Shown: in pieces, positions 1-11,530 of the stretch
How positions within the stretch are numbered: the first letter of the stretch is position 1
How the letters are laid out: each line of letters opens with the position of its first letter
From: Procambarus clarkii
Taxonomy: Eukaryota > Arthropoda > Malacostraca > Decapoda > Cambaridae
Reading direction: 5' to 3'
Assembly (NCBI RefSeq): GCF_040958095.1
Contig: NC_091215.1
Coordinates: 30,922,997 to 30,986,996 of the forward strand
Length of the DNA stretch: 64,000 nucleotides
Made by a program: the position numbers and the translations under genes
The notes under the pieces: generated by a model
Seen by the model: only the letters and a program-made list of their open reading frames with translations
Database searches by the model: none
Told to the model about the DNA's origin: nothing

Positions 1-1670
1 TTGTGCCAGCAAAATAGACAGACGTCACAAATAGTATTATACTTCCAATTTCAAACCTTTTCCCTTCGCCTGTGCCTCTTCATCCTCTACTAATAAATAA
101 ATCCCAATTGCACTTAGAAGCGCTCACCTTCCTTTACTACTTTTTTACCTGAATTTATCTGAAAGCCACCATCTCTAGTGTTCTCGACGGGGACAGGAAA
201 CCTGTGGCTTGTGGAATACAATCGAAAAGTTATTGGAACCAATGCTAGAAAGTTTTTAACCTAGAAGAGCCGCTCCACTCCCACGGCTGGTATTCCAAGA
301 GCTTAGATCCACACAAAAGCCCGCAATGCATAATTCTAAATTATTGTGCTAGTAATATCCTATCATCAGCCCCCCATATATGCAAGCAAATCCCTTTACG
401 TGCAAGCACGCTTAAAAGCACAACAATAGTTAAGAAATACGATACAAATGCATCACCCCACAAAGAGTAAGAACAAAGCACGCACCGAAGTATGCATATA
501 TGTATGTCCACAGTTGATGAAATACCTTCAAAATCTTACAAGAACTTATCAGATAGCTAGTAGGAGACGGTAAGCTCACCTTAACTTCCAAAAATACATA
601 CATTGGTGAGCCCTTTTACTTTCATGTCTCACACTTCATTTTCGTATTTATATAACTTTCCTGCTCCTATACCTTTTCATTGTCCGCCTTGATTCCCCAA
701 TTACTCTAGCTTCAATTTTGTTAACCATCAGCAACAACCTCCAAACTCGGTTCCTACGATAACTTTCAACTACTCCAACCACCTGCAACTATACCTACAA
801 GCCTCAATAATTTCAACTACTTACAGCTACTCCAACCAAATGTGCCACTATCTTCAATAATCTAAAGCTACTTGTATCACCTGAACTGCTCCTATCAACG
901 TTCACCCATCATCACAACACTGCTCGACACAACGGCAACAACTCGCCAGTCGTGGGATACAGGAACTGACACCAGACTGCAGCATCCAAAGCAATAACGC
1001 GAACGTACATATTTCACTTTGTTTGGAAATAGCGTCACGTACTATTCGAATGAGGTTATAGTGAAGTTGGTGGAATAGCGGGGTGAGGGTATGGTGTGGG
1101 ATCACTACGGGTAGAAGATGTGGTGGTGGAAGATGGGGGAAAAATGTGGTAGTGGAAGGTGGGGGGGGAATGTTTTTTTTTTCCTACCACAGACGTGGCC
1201 ACACATTTACAATGCTAACCAGCATATATACATTTATTTCTGTCCTCCATGGGCAAGGTTAGAGATCTGTTAAACATATAGTGCAGTGATTTATTGAACA
1301 ATCAACCATAGGTGATTGTAGTGCTTATAAAATGCTAATATAACCTACATACATAAATACACAGATTTATGTCTGCCCTACATAAAGTTATTTTTTTTTT
1401 TACATAATGTCATTAATGTGCGTTTACAAAGGTAAACGACCGGCTTTGTATATCCTGTATACACATACATGCATACAAACATACATACATACACATATGC
1501 ATATATATCCACATATATACACACACACACACATTTATGTCTCTCCTACTTTAACAGGGTAAGATAGCTGCTATAGAAACTAGTGTGTTATTAAGCACTT
1601 AACCACCGAAGGTGATTAAGATGCTTTTACAAGCTCAGGTTATAGTTATATCACAAACATTGTATAACTG
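1..1670. other. AT-rich non-coding DNA, no gene seen
   Basis: No ORF of convincing length or composition. The stretch holds short simple-sequence patches: T runs near 1170 and 1388, and an ATAC/ACAC-rich patch at about 1455-1535. The small ORF at 902-1105 on the minus strand has no recognisable motif and is treated as chance. Confidence 0.6.
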
Positions 1671-1675
1671 ATGCA

Positions 1676-2110
1676 TTACATAGTCAATTTTGGGTACAAG
1701 TCCAATATATCATCAAGTGTTTCAGCATTCATATAGTATTTACAGAGTTCAGCATACCTCAGCCCAGGAGGGCGAAAGTCAGTCAATATGGGACATTCTA
1801 CAATATAATGTTCAAGGGAGTGCATGTTTTCTCTTTCACAAAGTTGACACATGGTATATTCGACACTCACCAAGTTGACACATGGTGTATTCGACACTTT
1901 CACAAAGTTGACACATGGTGTATTCGACATTTGGGTTTTGACAGAGCTGACAGATACGTTTATATCCCAGGCGTATTCTGGCCACTATAACATCACATTG
2001 CCGAGTTCTTGCTCTATTAGTTCCATTTATGAATGTCTCTTCACGATATTTATATTTGTTTTTTTTGTTTGTGCGCAGGCCAGGAGTGTGTGTAAATCAT
2101 TTCCAGGGCT
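1676..2110 (-). pseudogene. LINE C-terminal fragment (zinc-finger tail) with internal tandem duplication
   Basis: On the minus strand the translation runs through an RTRQCDVIVARIRLGYK-type segment and a CQLC...H...C finger (MHSLEHYIVECP), then a tail ending DDILDLYPKLTM and stop. This order (basic RLGY segment, then CCHC-like finger) is typical of the region after RNase H in I/Jockey-type non-LTR retrotransposons; that is family knowledge. The segment coding the first half of the finger occurs about three times in tandem (units of 31-33 bp at 1843, 1874 and 1907) and the frame is broken between copies, so this is a dead fragment. No RT or RNase H domain lies next to it. A related fragment lies at 11052-11530 on the other strand. 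Confidence 0.6.
1843..1930. repeat. Three-copy 31-33 bp tandem duplication inside LINE fragment
   Basis: GTTGACACATGGTGTATTCG-type units begin at 1843, 1874 and 1907. They encode repeats of the peptide VEYTMCQLCE on the minus strand. Most likely a local slippage duplication after insertion. Confidence 0.75.
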
Positions 2111-2139
2111 GCCAACCGTAGTGATGAGTACTTAAGATT

Positions 2140-2310
2140 TTGTAATGGTTAATTATATAGTCATTAATTATCATAGTTATTATAACTATTATATAGTTAT
2201 TATTATCAACAATTATATCACTGTTGATATCATTAATAAGAGTGATACTTATTAATTGTATTATTATTATAATTATTATAAAAATAATTGTTGAATTTAA
2301 TAATTATCAC
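2140..2310. repeat. AT-rich low-complexity tract (TTAAT/ATTATT)
   Basis: About 170 bp almost entirely A and T, with nested short palindromes of ATTAT and ATAGTTAT. It abuts a GC-rich island at 2330-2740, giving a very sharp composition boundary. Confidence 0.7.
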
Positions 2311-2731
2311 ACTTTCTGCTTGGTCATGAAGGAAGTCGGCCTCGGGTGAAAGAGGGCTCTGACGATCTCTGTCAGGAACCCGTAGGTGCGGGACCGGGAC
2401 GTCCACCTCCTGGGGCTCGTGCGGCCCCCCAGGCTCTGCTTCAGGAGGCTGGGGTCGTTCTTGCCCTTGACTGGGTGGCTTTTCTCTGGCCCCAACCACG
2501 GCGGTCTCCGGGTTTGGAGTCCCTGTGCTTTCTTTTACCAACTACGAGGTCAACTCCTGAGCTCACAGTTCCTGCGACGGCGCTGGAACCAATCGTATTG
2601 GCGTTTGCCTTTCCATTGGAGACTTTCGGCGCCGTGGAGAGGGGGGGGGACCTGCTGCTTGGGTAACAGCTTCTTCCCCGTATCAATCTACCCTCGCTTT
2701 GTGCCCTAGATAGGCCACTCCAGACCGACAT
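2307..2731 (-). other. GC-rich island with overlapping minus-strand ORFs, possible coding remnant
   Basis: A 400-bp GC-rich block in AT-rich surroundings. Three minus-strand frames are open over parts of it; one gives a Pro/Glu-rich peptide (PPEAEPGGPHEPQE) and another ends YGFLTEIVRALFHPRPTS...KQKV. The peptides resemble frame-shifted versions of one Pro/Arg/Ser-rich low-complexity protein. I do not recognise a domain. It could be a retroelement ORF1 remnant, a lone exon or chance openness caused by GC content. Confidence 0.2.
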
Positions 2732-2807
2732 CCAGAGCGCAACTCTAGTCTTCTGAGACTGATGGATGCCTACTACTATTATGCCTTACATGGACATGTG
2801 CATATGT

Positions 2808-3089
2808 TCAAGTACATTTAGTACAAGAAGCAGTTATATTTAGTTTATTACTAAGTGTGTGTTGAGAACGTATTAATACAAATTGTGCAGCACAGTTGAT
2901 ATTTACTAATTTACCTTTGGGTTCTTTTGAGCCTCCTGGATCACTGGTCGGATTGACCCAGGCAGGTCCTGTTTTTTGTTTCAGCTCTGAGGAGCCAAGA
3001 GTTTTATATAACTTTTCCACATAATGTAGTGGCAAGATAACAATTTTGGCGTGTATCTCATTTTTGTGATTTGTATTTTGTTGTGTCAA
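2808..3089 (-). other. Unassigned 93-codon ORF
   Basis: The minus-strand frame contains a mixed-composition peptide (KIVILPLHYVEKLYKTLGSS, then a Pro/Gly-rich stretch) without low-complexity bias. No domain is recognised and no splice or transcription context is visible. It may be a fragment of an old transposable element or chance. Reported because its composition is more protein-like than that of neighbouring ORFs. Confidence 0.15.
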
Positions 3090-3740
3090 GTGAATATGTG
3101 ATTATTAGTCCATAAGGTGACTTAAAACTTTGCCAAGCCATTTTGGACTTACATTATTAAGATAATACTGAGTCTGATGTTTACCAATCCTTTGGGGACT
3201 TAGGTTTTGATCGAGTCGCAGTGACTAAGTTGCCCAGCCCTAGATAGTTTAACATTAAGTTTAGTGAGACTATCATATTGACAGTCATAATAGTTTTATA
3301 AATGTTAAAGTTCACATTGATTCAAGTTTATGACCACTAACTTAGAAGTCTCTAGTTACAGTTCAGTGTACCAATGTTACTAAGTTTTATGAATCATAAA
3401 CTTATTATTAGTTTAACTTAAAAACATCTAGCTGATGTGTATTGTTCCAAGGTTTCTAAGCAGCATGTGATTTAAGCTTGGCCAGTTAACTTAGCAGTAT
3501 CTAGCTAAAGTATACAGTGACAGTGGTCATTAAGTTTTATGTGCATTGTAACAATTTGTAATATATTCTAGTCTTGCATTCGTCTAATAAAGTGGTAAAA
3601 TAACATTTTACTAAAGATTTTTAATCATCCCGAGAACTAATTAACAGGGTCAAGTGAGCTCACTACACATAGTGGGGAATATGGTGCTACGAATATGGTC
3701 CATGCCATGATGGAAGTGATGGGGAAGGTGGTTCAACTGA
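3090..3740. other. AT-rich non-coding DNA with loosely repeated phrases
   Basis: No gene. Phrases such as TAAGTTTTATG, CTAACTTAG and CTAGCT recur between 3340 and 3540, suggesting a very degenerate tandem duplication. Confidence 0.35.
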
Positions 3741-3930
3741 TTCGGCTGGGGCGGGCGCCCACTGTCAAGGCTGGCGCGGGCGCCCACTGTCAAGGCTGGC
3801 GCGGGCGCCCACTGTCAAGGCTGGCGCGGGCGCCCACTGCTAAGGCTGGCCCGGGCGCCCACTGTCAAGGCTGGCCCGGGCGCCCACTGTCAAGGCTGGC
3901 CCGGGCGCCCACTGTCAAGGCTGGCCCGGG
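3741..3930. repeat. 25-bp GC-rich minisatellite
   Basis: About seven copies of a 25-bp unit containing GGGCGCCCACTGTCAAGG; unit starts are spaced exactly 25 bp (3756, 3781, 3806). A CGC/CCC variant splits the array: early copies read GGCGCGGGC and late ones GGCCCGGGC. The ORF across it (3695-3940) is a product of the repeat. Confidence 0.9.
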
Positions 3931-4797
3931 TACTGAGTGACTCAGCTGGAGAAACAACTCAACACATTAAAGCCGAAGTGATAGTATTTGTCACTTTCAT
4001 CCTTCTCAATTAATTAGCACAGAGGGACACGACTCTCGATACAAAACGATTCAGCAAATGTAATCAAGCTCGCTCACAAACATGACAAAAAACTCCGGTC
4101 AATAAATTCCAACTTTGTTCTATCACTATATAATTAAAACGTCAATGTTAACCTTACTATCGCCTGCATGGAGACTATTAATCAATGTTTTAATCTGTTT
4201 TATATATTTATGTTCTTATAATAGTTACTAGTGTCTTCAAAATATTTTGTTTCTTGAAGATGTTAGCGTTGAAAAAGCGCTGTACCAGGACATCACAGGA
4301 TGCCAAGTGTGTCAAGAGAATACGCGAGGATCACGACCAAGACAACACAACTATAACAAAGAAATGTATAAAAATTAACAAAACCTGATACAAATATTTC
4401 CAAAATGGGATTTATTTTGATCTAATAACGTCCCATACAAGTTTGAAATAATGACAATACTCGGATCAAAAGGGGCTGAAATTCAATAATGAATCGGTTA
4501 GTTCAGTGGCGAGAAACGTGTAGTTTTCAAGATATTGCTAATCCTATATTCTGTGATATAGGATCGATATAGCAAATCAGTTACATAATGATATTAGTGG
4601 GAACTTCATGGTAATATGAGTTTTTGAGAAAGATCCGAATAGTAATCTGAGGTCCTAAGAGTGGGTCTACCCTCAAAACACCCGATACGCTGCTGGTAGC
4701 GGAATACCTTTGCTTCTCATCCTCTTAATCCCTGTAGTTCATTTTTCCTCGTCGCAATCCTTCTCCCTCATTTCAAATTTTTTCCCCCTTTGCTTCA
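3931..4797. other. Non-coding DNA, nothing recognised
   Basis: AT-rich sequence without ORFs above background and without clear internal repeats. Confidence 0.5.
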
Positions 4798-4920
4798 GCC
4801 CAACCACTTGGGCAGAACGGTAGAGCGACGGTCTCGCTTCATGTAGGTCGGCGTTTAATCCCCGACCATTCAAGTGGTTGGGCACCATTCCTTGCTCCCA
4901 TTCCGTCCCATCCCAAATCC
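4798..4920 (+). mobile_element. tRNA-derived SINE, family 2 (copy 1)
   Basis: A tRNA-like head (GGTAGAGCGACGG resembling an A box and GGCGTTTAATCCC resembling a B box), flanked by complementary ends CAACCACTTG and CAAGTGGTTG. A CCATTCC...CGTCCCATCCCAAATCC body follows. Related copies are at 43539-43672 (+) and 62558-62692 (-), which shows that it is a dispersed family. Confidence 0.65.
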
Positions 4921-4924
4921 TGGG

Positions 4925-5110
4925 CTTTGGGTTTCCTGGGCTGGCTTCAGTGGAAGCCTCTGGAAACCCCCGTGACTCAGTACAACTCCAGGTTGCAATC
5001 CTTTTACCATGTCGTGGCCTAGCTGACTAGGGCGTGTGCGTGGGAACTCCCACCGCATAGGTTTGAACCCTCATCACAGCTCCTACGGATTTTCTCATTG
5101 ACACGTCACG
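4925..5110 (+). mobile_element. tRNA-like repeat, family 3 (copy 1)
   Basis: Shares the order GGTTGCA...TTTTACCATGTCGT, then a tRNA-like segment with a B-box-like AGGTTTGAACCC, then GCTCCTAC(T/G)GATTTT with 61255-61385. The shared blocks are separated by diverged sequence, so this is an old pair of insertions. It directly follows a family 2 SINE and may be part of a composite element. Confidence 0.5.
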
Positions 5111-6577
5111 TTAGTGTGATTAAGAGATAGTGTGTTTGTGTACTACTACTATTGTTACCTTTTGTAGTACTGTTGCTATTAGTACTGTATCAATAATGTT
5201 ACTAGTGTCCTTTTACCAGCATCTATTTTGTGTGTGCTCCGACATGTTAAAAGAGGAAGAAAATGCAATCCTATATAACTAATTCCTAGAAGATCAGGCA
5301 ATCGCCAGACACACAATACTACAGTCAGTCCTGGGGCACACAAATATGAAGATTGGCCTTTGGTACAATATTTACTTAAAATCGGTATTCTCAAAATATT
5401 TATCTAGCATTTTTATGAAAGCTTGTATTTTAGTTGTGCTAACACCATCTGAATGTTATTAATGGTTGTGTTTCAGCGCCAAATCTAGGATATCGCCAAA
5501 CCCTAAGTACAAATTCCACAGGCACAAAAGAATGAGCGAGTTAGTTTATTGAAATAATTCAAAAGCAATGACAGACGCTCACTATATTTCAATTTGCAGT
5601 AAAATAAAAAACAAGATATGCTTACAATTAAATAATATTAATTCCATAACTGGAGGGAACAGTTTGCACAAAATGCCAGTCGGAGAAAATTTGTTTTAAT
5701 GAAGGGGATGGAAGCGAGAGATCGTGGGGGGTAGGACGCTGGAAGAGAGGAGTTGGGAGGAAAGATGAACGGCGAAAGTAAGGGACGAAGGATGTACAAG
5801 ATTGGGATTTGGCTACTTAAAAAGTGTAGAGGGTAAGAAATACAGATAAAAACAGGTGGTGGCAAAAGTTTGAGCGTTATATTTAATTTGGGGGTGAAAA
5901 TATGGGCAAAATATGGCGAGGTAGCTAAGTTTGTTTTGGCTTAAAATGTACAAAAATGCATATCATGTGTTGACTTAAATTCATCTATCAATGCATGTGT
6001 AACAAGTGTCCAAAGATCTCCTAATTAGGGGGGAAATTGGCAACTCTGCTTGGACAATTTTTTTTTTTCACGCGTGTCCTACCAAACAATGTTTGAACAC
6101 TTTTTCCTTTTTAATTAGTTGTAACCTTAAATGAATAAAACATATTATACGATTCCAAAACACAGGAGTATCAACTCTCAAGCTATGAGATTGTGAAAAA
6201 TATTTCAACAATATAATTAGTTCAGTAACTTAACTATAAGACTACAAAGCTCTAAACTATACTGAAAATATAATGATTCAAAAGCACAAGCTCAACCAGA
6301 TACGAAGACATTCACTCATTCAGACAAGACATTCATTCAACTGCTGCCAGACATCGAAAATTTAATTAAAAATGTGATTAAAATTGCAAACAAATTACTT
6401 CCGTGAAAATTTGCAGATTATAATAATAATTTGTCAAAATTATCAATAATATCTTCCAATTACAGAATTCGTATAGCAAGCTTAGTAAAGTTTCGCTGGT
6501 TCGTTATCTTCACGTCGCCCACACACGACGACGAACATCTACTGACAACGACCTTTTACGGAAAAAAATCTACTTCT
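5111..6577. other. Non-coding DNA, no gene seen
   Basis: AT-rich. The ORFs here are short; the one at 5638-5865 (minus) comes from a purine-rich plus-strand patch (GGAAGCGAGAGATCG...). No SINE or LINE body recognised. Confidence 0.5.
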
Positions 6578-6700
6578 CGGATTATTGTTGTTGTTTTAGA
6601 TTCAAGTACTCTAAAATTTTCAAAATTTTAGAGTACTTGAAACAAAATTTTCATGTAGCACAGGGTATGGTGAACCCGTACTTGAGTGGTATTCACGATA
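6578..6700 (+). repeat. Dispersed hairpin-containing repeat (copy 1)
   Basis: Begins TTATTGTTGTTGTTTTAGATT, contains a perfect 19-bp-arm hairpin (6602-6640), then GTAGCACAGGGTATGGTGAA and CCCGTA. The same order (TTGTTGTTGTAGATT, hairpin remnant, GTAGCACGGGCTATGGTGAG) occurs at 44446-44517. This looks like a short non-autonomous dispersed element. Confidence 0.6.
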
Positions 6701-6738
6701 CCTTGTTACTGTGATATTTGGGTCAAAGTTTTACATGA

Positions 6739-6973
6739 GATTATCTTGAGATGATTTCGGGGCTTAGTGTCCCCGCGGCCCGGTCCTCGACCAGGCCTCC
6801 ACCCCCAGGAAGCAGCCCTTGACAGCTAACTCCCAGGTACCTATTTACTGCTAGGTAACAGGGGCATCAGGGTGAAAGAAACTCTGCCCATTGTTTCTCG
6901 CCGGCGCCCGGGATCGAACCCGGGACCACAGGATCGCACGTCCAGTGTTCTGTCCGCTCAGGCACCAGCCACC
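6739..6973 (-). mobile_element. tRNA-derived SINE, family 1 with type-A tail
   Basis: Minus strand: tRNA-like head with B box GGGTTCGATCCCGGGCGCC, conserved body (CAATGGGCAGAGTTTCTTTC, CCCCTGTTACCTAGCAG, GGTACCTGGGAG), then the type-A tail (GGCCTGGTCGAGGACCGGGC, CCCCGAAATCATCTCAAGAT). Near full length. The body matches the family 1 copies at 13486, 49028, 63130 and 63689. Confidence 0.85.
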
Positions 6974-7079
6974 GAAGGTAGAGTTTCCTTCTTTTCGCAC
7001 TGATTTTCGTCTTTTGTTTTAATAATGTTATCTTGGTGGCGGATATAGATGCACATTGTTCACTAGTGTGTTCCATTCT

Positions 7080-8340
7080 TCAATAGCTTTTTTAACCATT
7101 GTAGTCGCAGAGGATTTTGCATTTAATGCAGCTGCTCTTGTTAGTCGAATGTTGAATTTGATGCGCAGGGCTTCAGTTGCTTCACATTCCAGTTAGTAAT
7201 GTAATATTGGAATTTCTGCATCTGTTCCACAGATGCACAACTCCCGTTGGTTATTCCACAGGTATGACACTAACTATTGGGTTTATTACCTCCCAGCAAC
7301 ACTTGTAGCCAAGTCTGATCTGTGTATGGCGACTTGGATATATATGGATGACTCAAAAACATGTCTCTAGATATGTTTTTGTCAGGATTGAAAGAGGAGT
7401 ACTAGTGGTTTGTTCGTAGCACATCGCAGTGGGTCTGCCGTCCGCTACTTTGGCTCTGTGGCAACTTTTGGTAGTATTTTCTTCTTTATTTACTCCTTAA
7501 TCTGCGAGAAACTTGGAGGTATTTTTACCTGTACAACAGTTAATGCAATGACAGATTTTGTGTGCTAGTGAGTCTGCCTTTTCATTACCATCTAGGCCAA
7601 TGTGACTTGGTATCCAATTTACGGTGATTGTCAGTCCTAGATTGCATTCTTCTTTTCCTATATGTAGGATTTCAGTGATGAGTTATATATTATCTCGGTG
7701 CTGACTGGATAACAATGCCTGGAGCGAATATTTAGCCAGTATGAATGATGACATCTTGTAAATTATTCTCAATAACAGAATTTATGGCCTCTTTCAGGGC
7801 ATATAATTGAGTTTGCAATGTTGAGCACCCACTATTCATGCTCCAGTAAGCTTCATGAGTGTTAGTGTAAACTGCTGCCCCCGGCGGAATCTTTTTCTTG
7901 ATCAAATGATCCATCTGTGAGGAAGTGTGTGGTTGTCGGTCTTGAGATGCTTTCCATGTGTTGTTCTATGATTGTTTTGAGCCTCTATGAGTCACAAGCT
8001 GATTTTCTTCTGGTAATCCTTCAATGATTATCTTTAGACTCGATTCTTCCCATGGAGTAGGCTGCTGAAAATGTTGATATGGACTGTCTTCTCCTTTGTT
8101 TCTAATGGTCGGTTTCAAGTCCACTTTCTCTAGAATCTTGACTAGATTATCCGTCCATGTACTTGTTCTATATTGAAGATTTCTGTGAAATGGTCTGTGT
8201 ATGCTATCTTTGACTGACAGTCTGTTGGTGGTTTCAACTAGTTTTGCTGTTATAATGGCTATTCTTTGTTTAATCCTGCAAATACGTACATAGTACTCCT
8301 CATGTTCGTGGCTACCCCTCACATTCATAGCCGCCTTCAC
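7080..8340 (-). pseudogene. LINE (I/Jockey-type) fragment: RT tail, RNase H, C-terminal region
   Basis: Reading on the minus strand from 8340: a peptide with ICRIKQRIAIITAKLVETTN and WTDNLVKILEKVDLK resembles the segment between reverse transcriptase and RNase H. From about 7914 an RNase H-like segment (AAVYTNTHEAYWSMNSG, TLQTQLYALKEAINSVI, LQDVIIHT) follows. Further to 7080 the DNA continues as a degraded C-terminal region. Several frames are needed and stops intervene, so the copy is dead. RNase H would cleave the RNA strand during target-primed retrotransposition. The N-terminal endonuclease and RT palm are absent. A family 1 SINE lies immediately beyond its 3' side (6739-6973). Confidence 0.65.
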
Positions 8341-9954
8341 ATAACTACCCCTCGCATACCTAACTACCCCCCACCCCCCTCACCAACATAACTACCCATC
8401 AAATATAATGGCGAACACTGCCCACAATGTTAGACTTACAGTAACAATTAATATATTAATCTTTAAGTGAAATCGACGCGCCATTATTAAGATATCGACC
8501 GAAAGTGAAACCACAATAAATTATAAGGTCTTTGTCCTAACTTGATATCCAAATATCTTCGCTTGAGAAATGTTATAAAAAAAATTATAATTATTCCGTC
8601 AACTGAAACTATTTTTGTCTCAAAATCTTATTACTAATTCCTGCACCTGGCACGCCCTGGAATATTAACCCTCATGAAATATGTTAATACATGCACCTAA
8701 ATCAAAATGTTGTATTTCCAAACAATGGTTTCTGGCCCTTTGCGGCAAATAATAATCCAAGCAATTTCCAAATTGACTCCAGAAATGCCTGAGATTAACC
8801 CATTCGCCAAGACTGGTATTAAAGCGCTGCGATTTGTCTTATTTGTCGCTTGTTCTGGTAGTGCTTTCGGGTGCAAATGCAGTTAACTAACGAAAATGTA
8901 GAATGTATTTTAGACGTAAATGTCGGACAGTGACGCACATTGTCGAACGAAAGAACACGTTAAACGCATGTTCTACGATGAAAGCTGTTGTGACCAAAGA
9001 AAATACGAATACATTTTGATATGGCTCATTACTTGTACTCGGCTGCGATATTACAGTTGGAAAAAAGAAAATAAAAGATTACGGAGACGTACAGCAACTA
9101 GCACAAGGTATTTTACCACAAACCGAAGCACAATAATGTCAAGAAGGTTGCCAGAGCGGGTGTCACACATGTTAGCGGAGGAGACGCGTTGGCACAACAA
9201 CCAGTTCTCTTGATTTGCCACAAAGTACAAAATGCAACGTCTTAACCTAACCAGAAACTTGAAAACCCAAGCCACCTACCTAACCTAACCTGCCAACGAA
9301 TGGATGACGTGTGAGCAGCTGCTTTTCATAGTACTAGGTTATTTGTACGTTAAACGGCGTACAAAATGATGCGAAATGACGAGGGTGAAGTAAGTTCTGG
9401 TCTGGACCTCTAGAAGCGAGTCTTCGGTAAGATTCGTGAAGAAAACCATCTCTCTCTAGCTAGCAAAGCGCTGCAGATCTTCTACTGGAGCACAACCAGA
9501 CGCAACAGTCTGGTTATGCTCAGACTATAATTCAAAATACAATTTTCAGTTTTGTGGTTGTATGCGTAACATAACGGCAATAATGAGAGTGAGCCTGGCT
9601 GTACAGACCGACCCAAGTGGCTCTGACAGGGTAATTAGCGCTCTCGACCTCATCCCAAACTTTTAACTAACTTTTTTCTTTGCCTTGTCGAAGGTTGTAA
9701 GTATAAAGAATAACATCACAGTTGGCAAGTGTAAGGCTCATTTCATGCCACTGAAATAACTATACACTAATGTTTAATGGTTATAACCATAAGGGGAGTG
9801 TGATGCAAAGTTTGTCAACGTCTAAACAGTATCAATTTTGTCTCCCGGTAGTCTATGCTTCTTTACATAAATTAAATTACATCTTGAAGTCTCCTTGATG
9901 GTACTAGCTTAGTTACCATTCTCTGCACACACTTCAGCTTATCTATCTTCTTTA
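8341..9954. other. Non-coding DNA with one unassigned ORF (8920-9213 +)
   Basis: Mostly AT-rich. The plus-strand ORF at 8920-9213 encodes a 97-residue Arg/Cys/His-rich peptide I do not recognise. Two AACCT-like units lie near 9283-9293, too few to call a telomeric array. No promoter, splice or transposon structure is evident. Confidence 0.4.
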
Positions 9955-10205
9955 CAATTAGAGGGAAAGAGGAATACGAGAAGGAAGAATAGAAGAAAGA
10001 GGAGAGAGAAATGGGAAAAGGACAATAGAGAAAAGAATAGGAGAGAGAAAAGAGACGAGAGGGAAAAGAGGAGAGAGAAGACAGTAGAGAGAGAAAAGAG
10101 GAGTGAGGGAAGAAAGGAGAGAGGGACGAGAATATAATATATGAGAGAGGGAAGAGAAGTGAGGAGAGATATGTATATTAGGAGAGGGGGAGAGAGGAGT
10201 CATGT
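9955..10205. repeat. Purine-rich (GAGAGA/GGAAGA) tract
   Basis: About 250 bp, almost all A and G on the plus strand, an imperfect GA-rich simple sequence. The minus-strand ORF here is a Ser/Leu/Pro artefact. Such polypurine stretches can form H-DNA; that is general knowledge, not shown here. Confidence 0.8.
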
Positions 10206-10526
10206 CAGGTTAAAGTAGATGGGTCCGTCGGGTGGTGTGTGGGATGGCTGCCGCTATGGAGCACAAGGGTAAGACAGACATAAGGGAGGGTGGGGTCAGC
10301 TGTGGTACTGGCAGTGTCACTGGAACGCCTCGAGTTATTCCGGCTCACGATGTTCACATTGTAGGCCGGTGAACAAAAGAGCGGGTAAGCAAATGAAGAC
10401 ACAAGTGTCAAGAAAAAAAATATTAGATAAATGTTTGGCAACATATTTTAATGGCACCGTAATATATTATTCCTTTATCAGTGCCCGTAAAGGATTTTTG
10501 GGCATTCTTGTGTATCTGACTGCCAC

Positions 10527-10561
10527 TAATTATAAGTGATTCGGTGAATCACTTATAATTA
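10527..10561. repeat. Perfect inverted repeat, 16-bp arms, 3-nt loop
   Basis: Arms TAATTATAAGTGATTC and GAATCACTTATAATTA separated by GGT. It stands alone, with no adjacent ORF or T run that would suggest a terminator. Confidence 0.9.
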
Positions 10562-11051
10562 ACGAAAAATGAATCACTTACAATGAAAGAGACTGGAATG
10601 ATTATTCTTGAATAAATTACATTTAATTGAATTTACAGTATTTTGTAATATTTTTATTGGTGTGTAAATTATTAAAAACGAGTTTTTGACAGTCAATTTG
10701 TTTACACTATTATTAACGATGGTGTGAATTGAAGTGTCATTAACAGCCCATCCTCCTGTTTGGGAAGTACTTTAACTATGAGGACTATCGTACAGGTATT
10801 ACGTAAAAGGCAATTAGAAAGTAGAAATCGGTACTACTGAATTTTGATAAAAAAGTTTTTGTACTGATGTTGTAAAGAAACCATAACCTTCCAAGGCCTA
10901 ATCCACGCTATCTGAGGCCTAATATAATACATATTTGTATATACTAGGCCTAAGTATATTTAAGTTTGGCTTTTAGCTTCATTTTATTGGGCTATAAAGT
11001 AATAGTACCAAATTCGACTATCTAATTGTCAATTACGTCTATGTATGTACG
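10562..11051. other. AT-rich non-coding DNA
   Basis: No gene or repeat recognised between the inverted repeat and the LINE fragment that follows. Confidence 0.5.
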
Positions 11052-11530
11052 ATGGTCCACATCTTGACAAAAAAAATACTATCCAATGAGGCTTGCAGAA
11101 AAGAAAACACTGATTATGACTTTGGACTATCTAATGCAATTATTAGAATCATACAAATTAAAGAAATTAATTCAGATTTACAAGAACTAAGAAATGCCCA
11201 GAGACATGAAAGCTGCAGTATTAAAAGCTATGACAACTTTTGTAATAATAGGTATTTGTAATGGTCAGCACAGTAACCGGACCAGGCAATGTGATGTAGT
11301 CATTGCGGTAATTCGCCTTGGCTATAGGCACATCTGGCAGGTTTGTGAGGCTGAACCAGTACCAGAATATTCTGATTTTAAACTCTGTGATAAACATTTA
11401 ATGCATTCACTAGAACACTATATTGTTAAATGTGAAATCGTAAAAGATTTTAGACCTCTGGCTTATTGTACCACCAACTATGCAACTATTTCATTGAATC
11501 TGGTGTACAGGACGACATCCTAACAATTTG
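11052..11530 (+). pseudogene. LINE C-terminal fragment, same family as 1676-2110
   Basis: The plus-strand frame from 11194 contains NRTRQCDVVIAVIRLGYRHIW, then KLCD...MHSLEHYIVKCEIV and DFRP. This matches, peptide for peptide, the finger and RLGY segments of the minus-strand fragment at 1676-2110. An upstream ORF (11052-11261) in another frame probably belongs to the same copy. Frames are broken and no RT or RNase H core is present. The family codes a zinc-finger tail after RNase H in non-LTR elements. Confidence 0.65.

Noticed and set aside
9280..9296. Telomeric repeat (AACCT)n
   Set aside because: Only about two units; too short to separate from chance.
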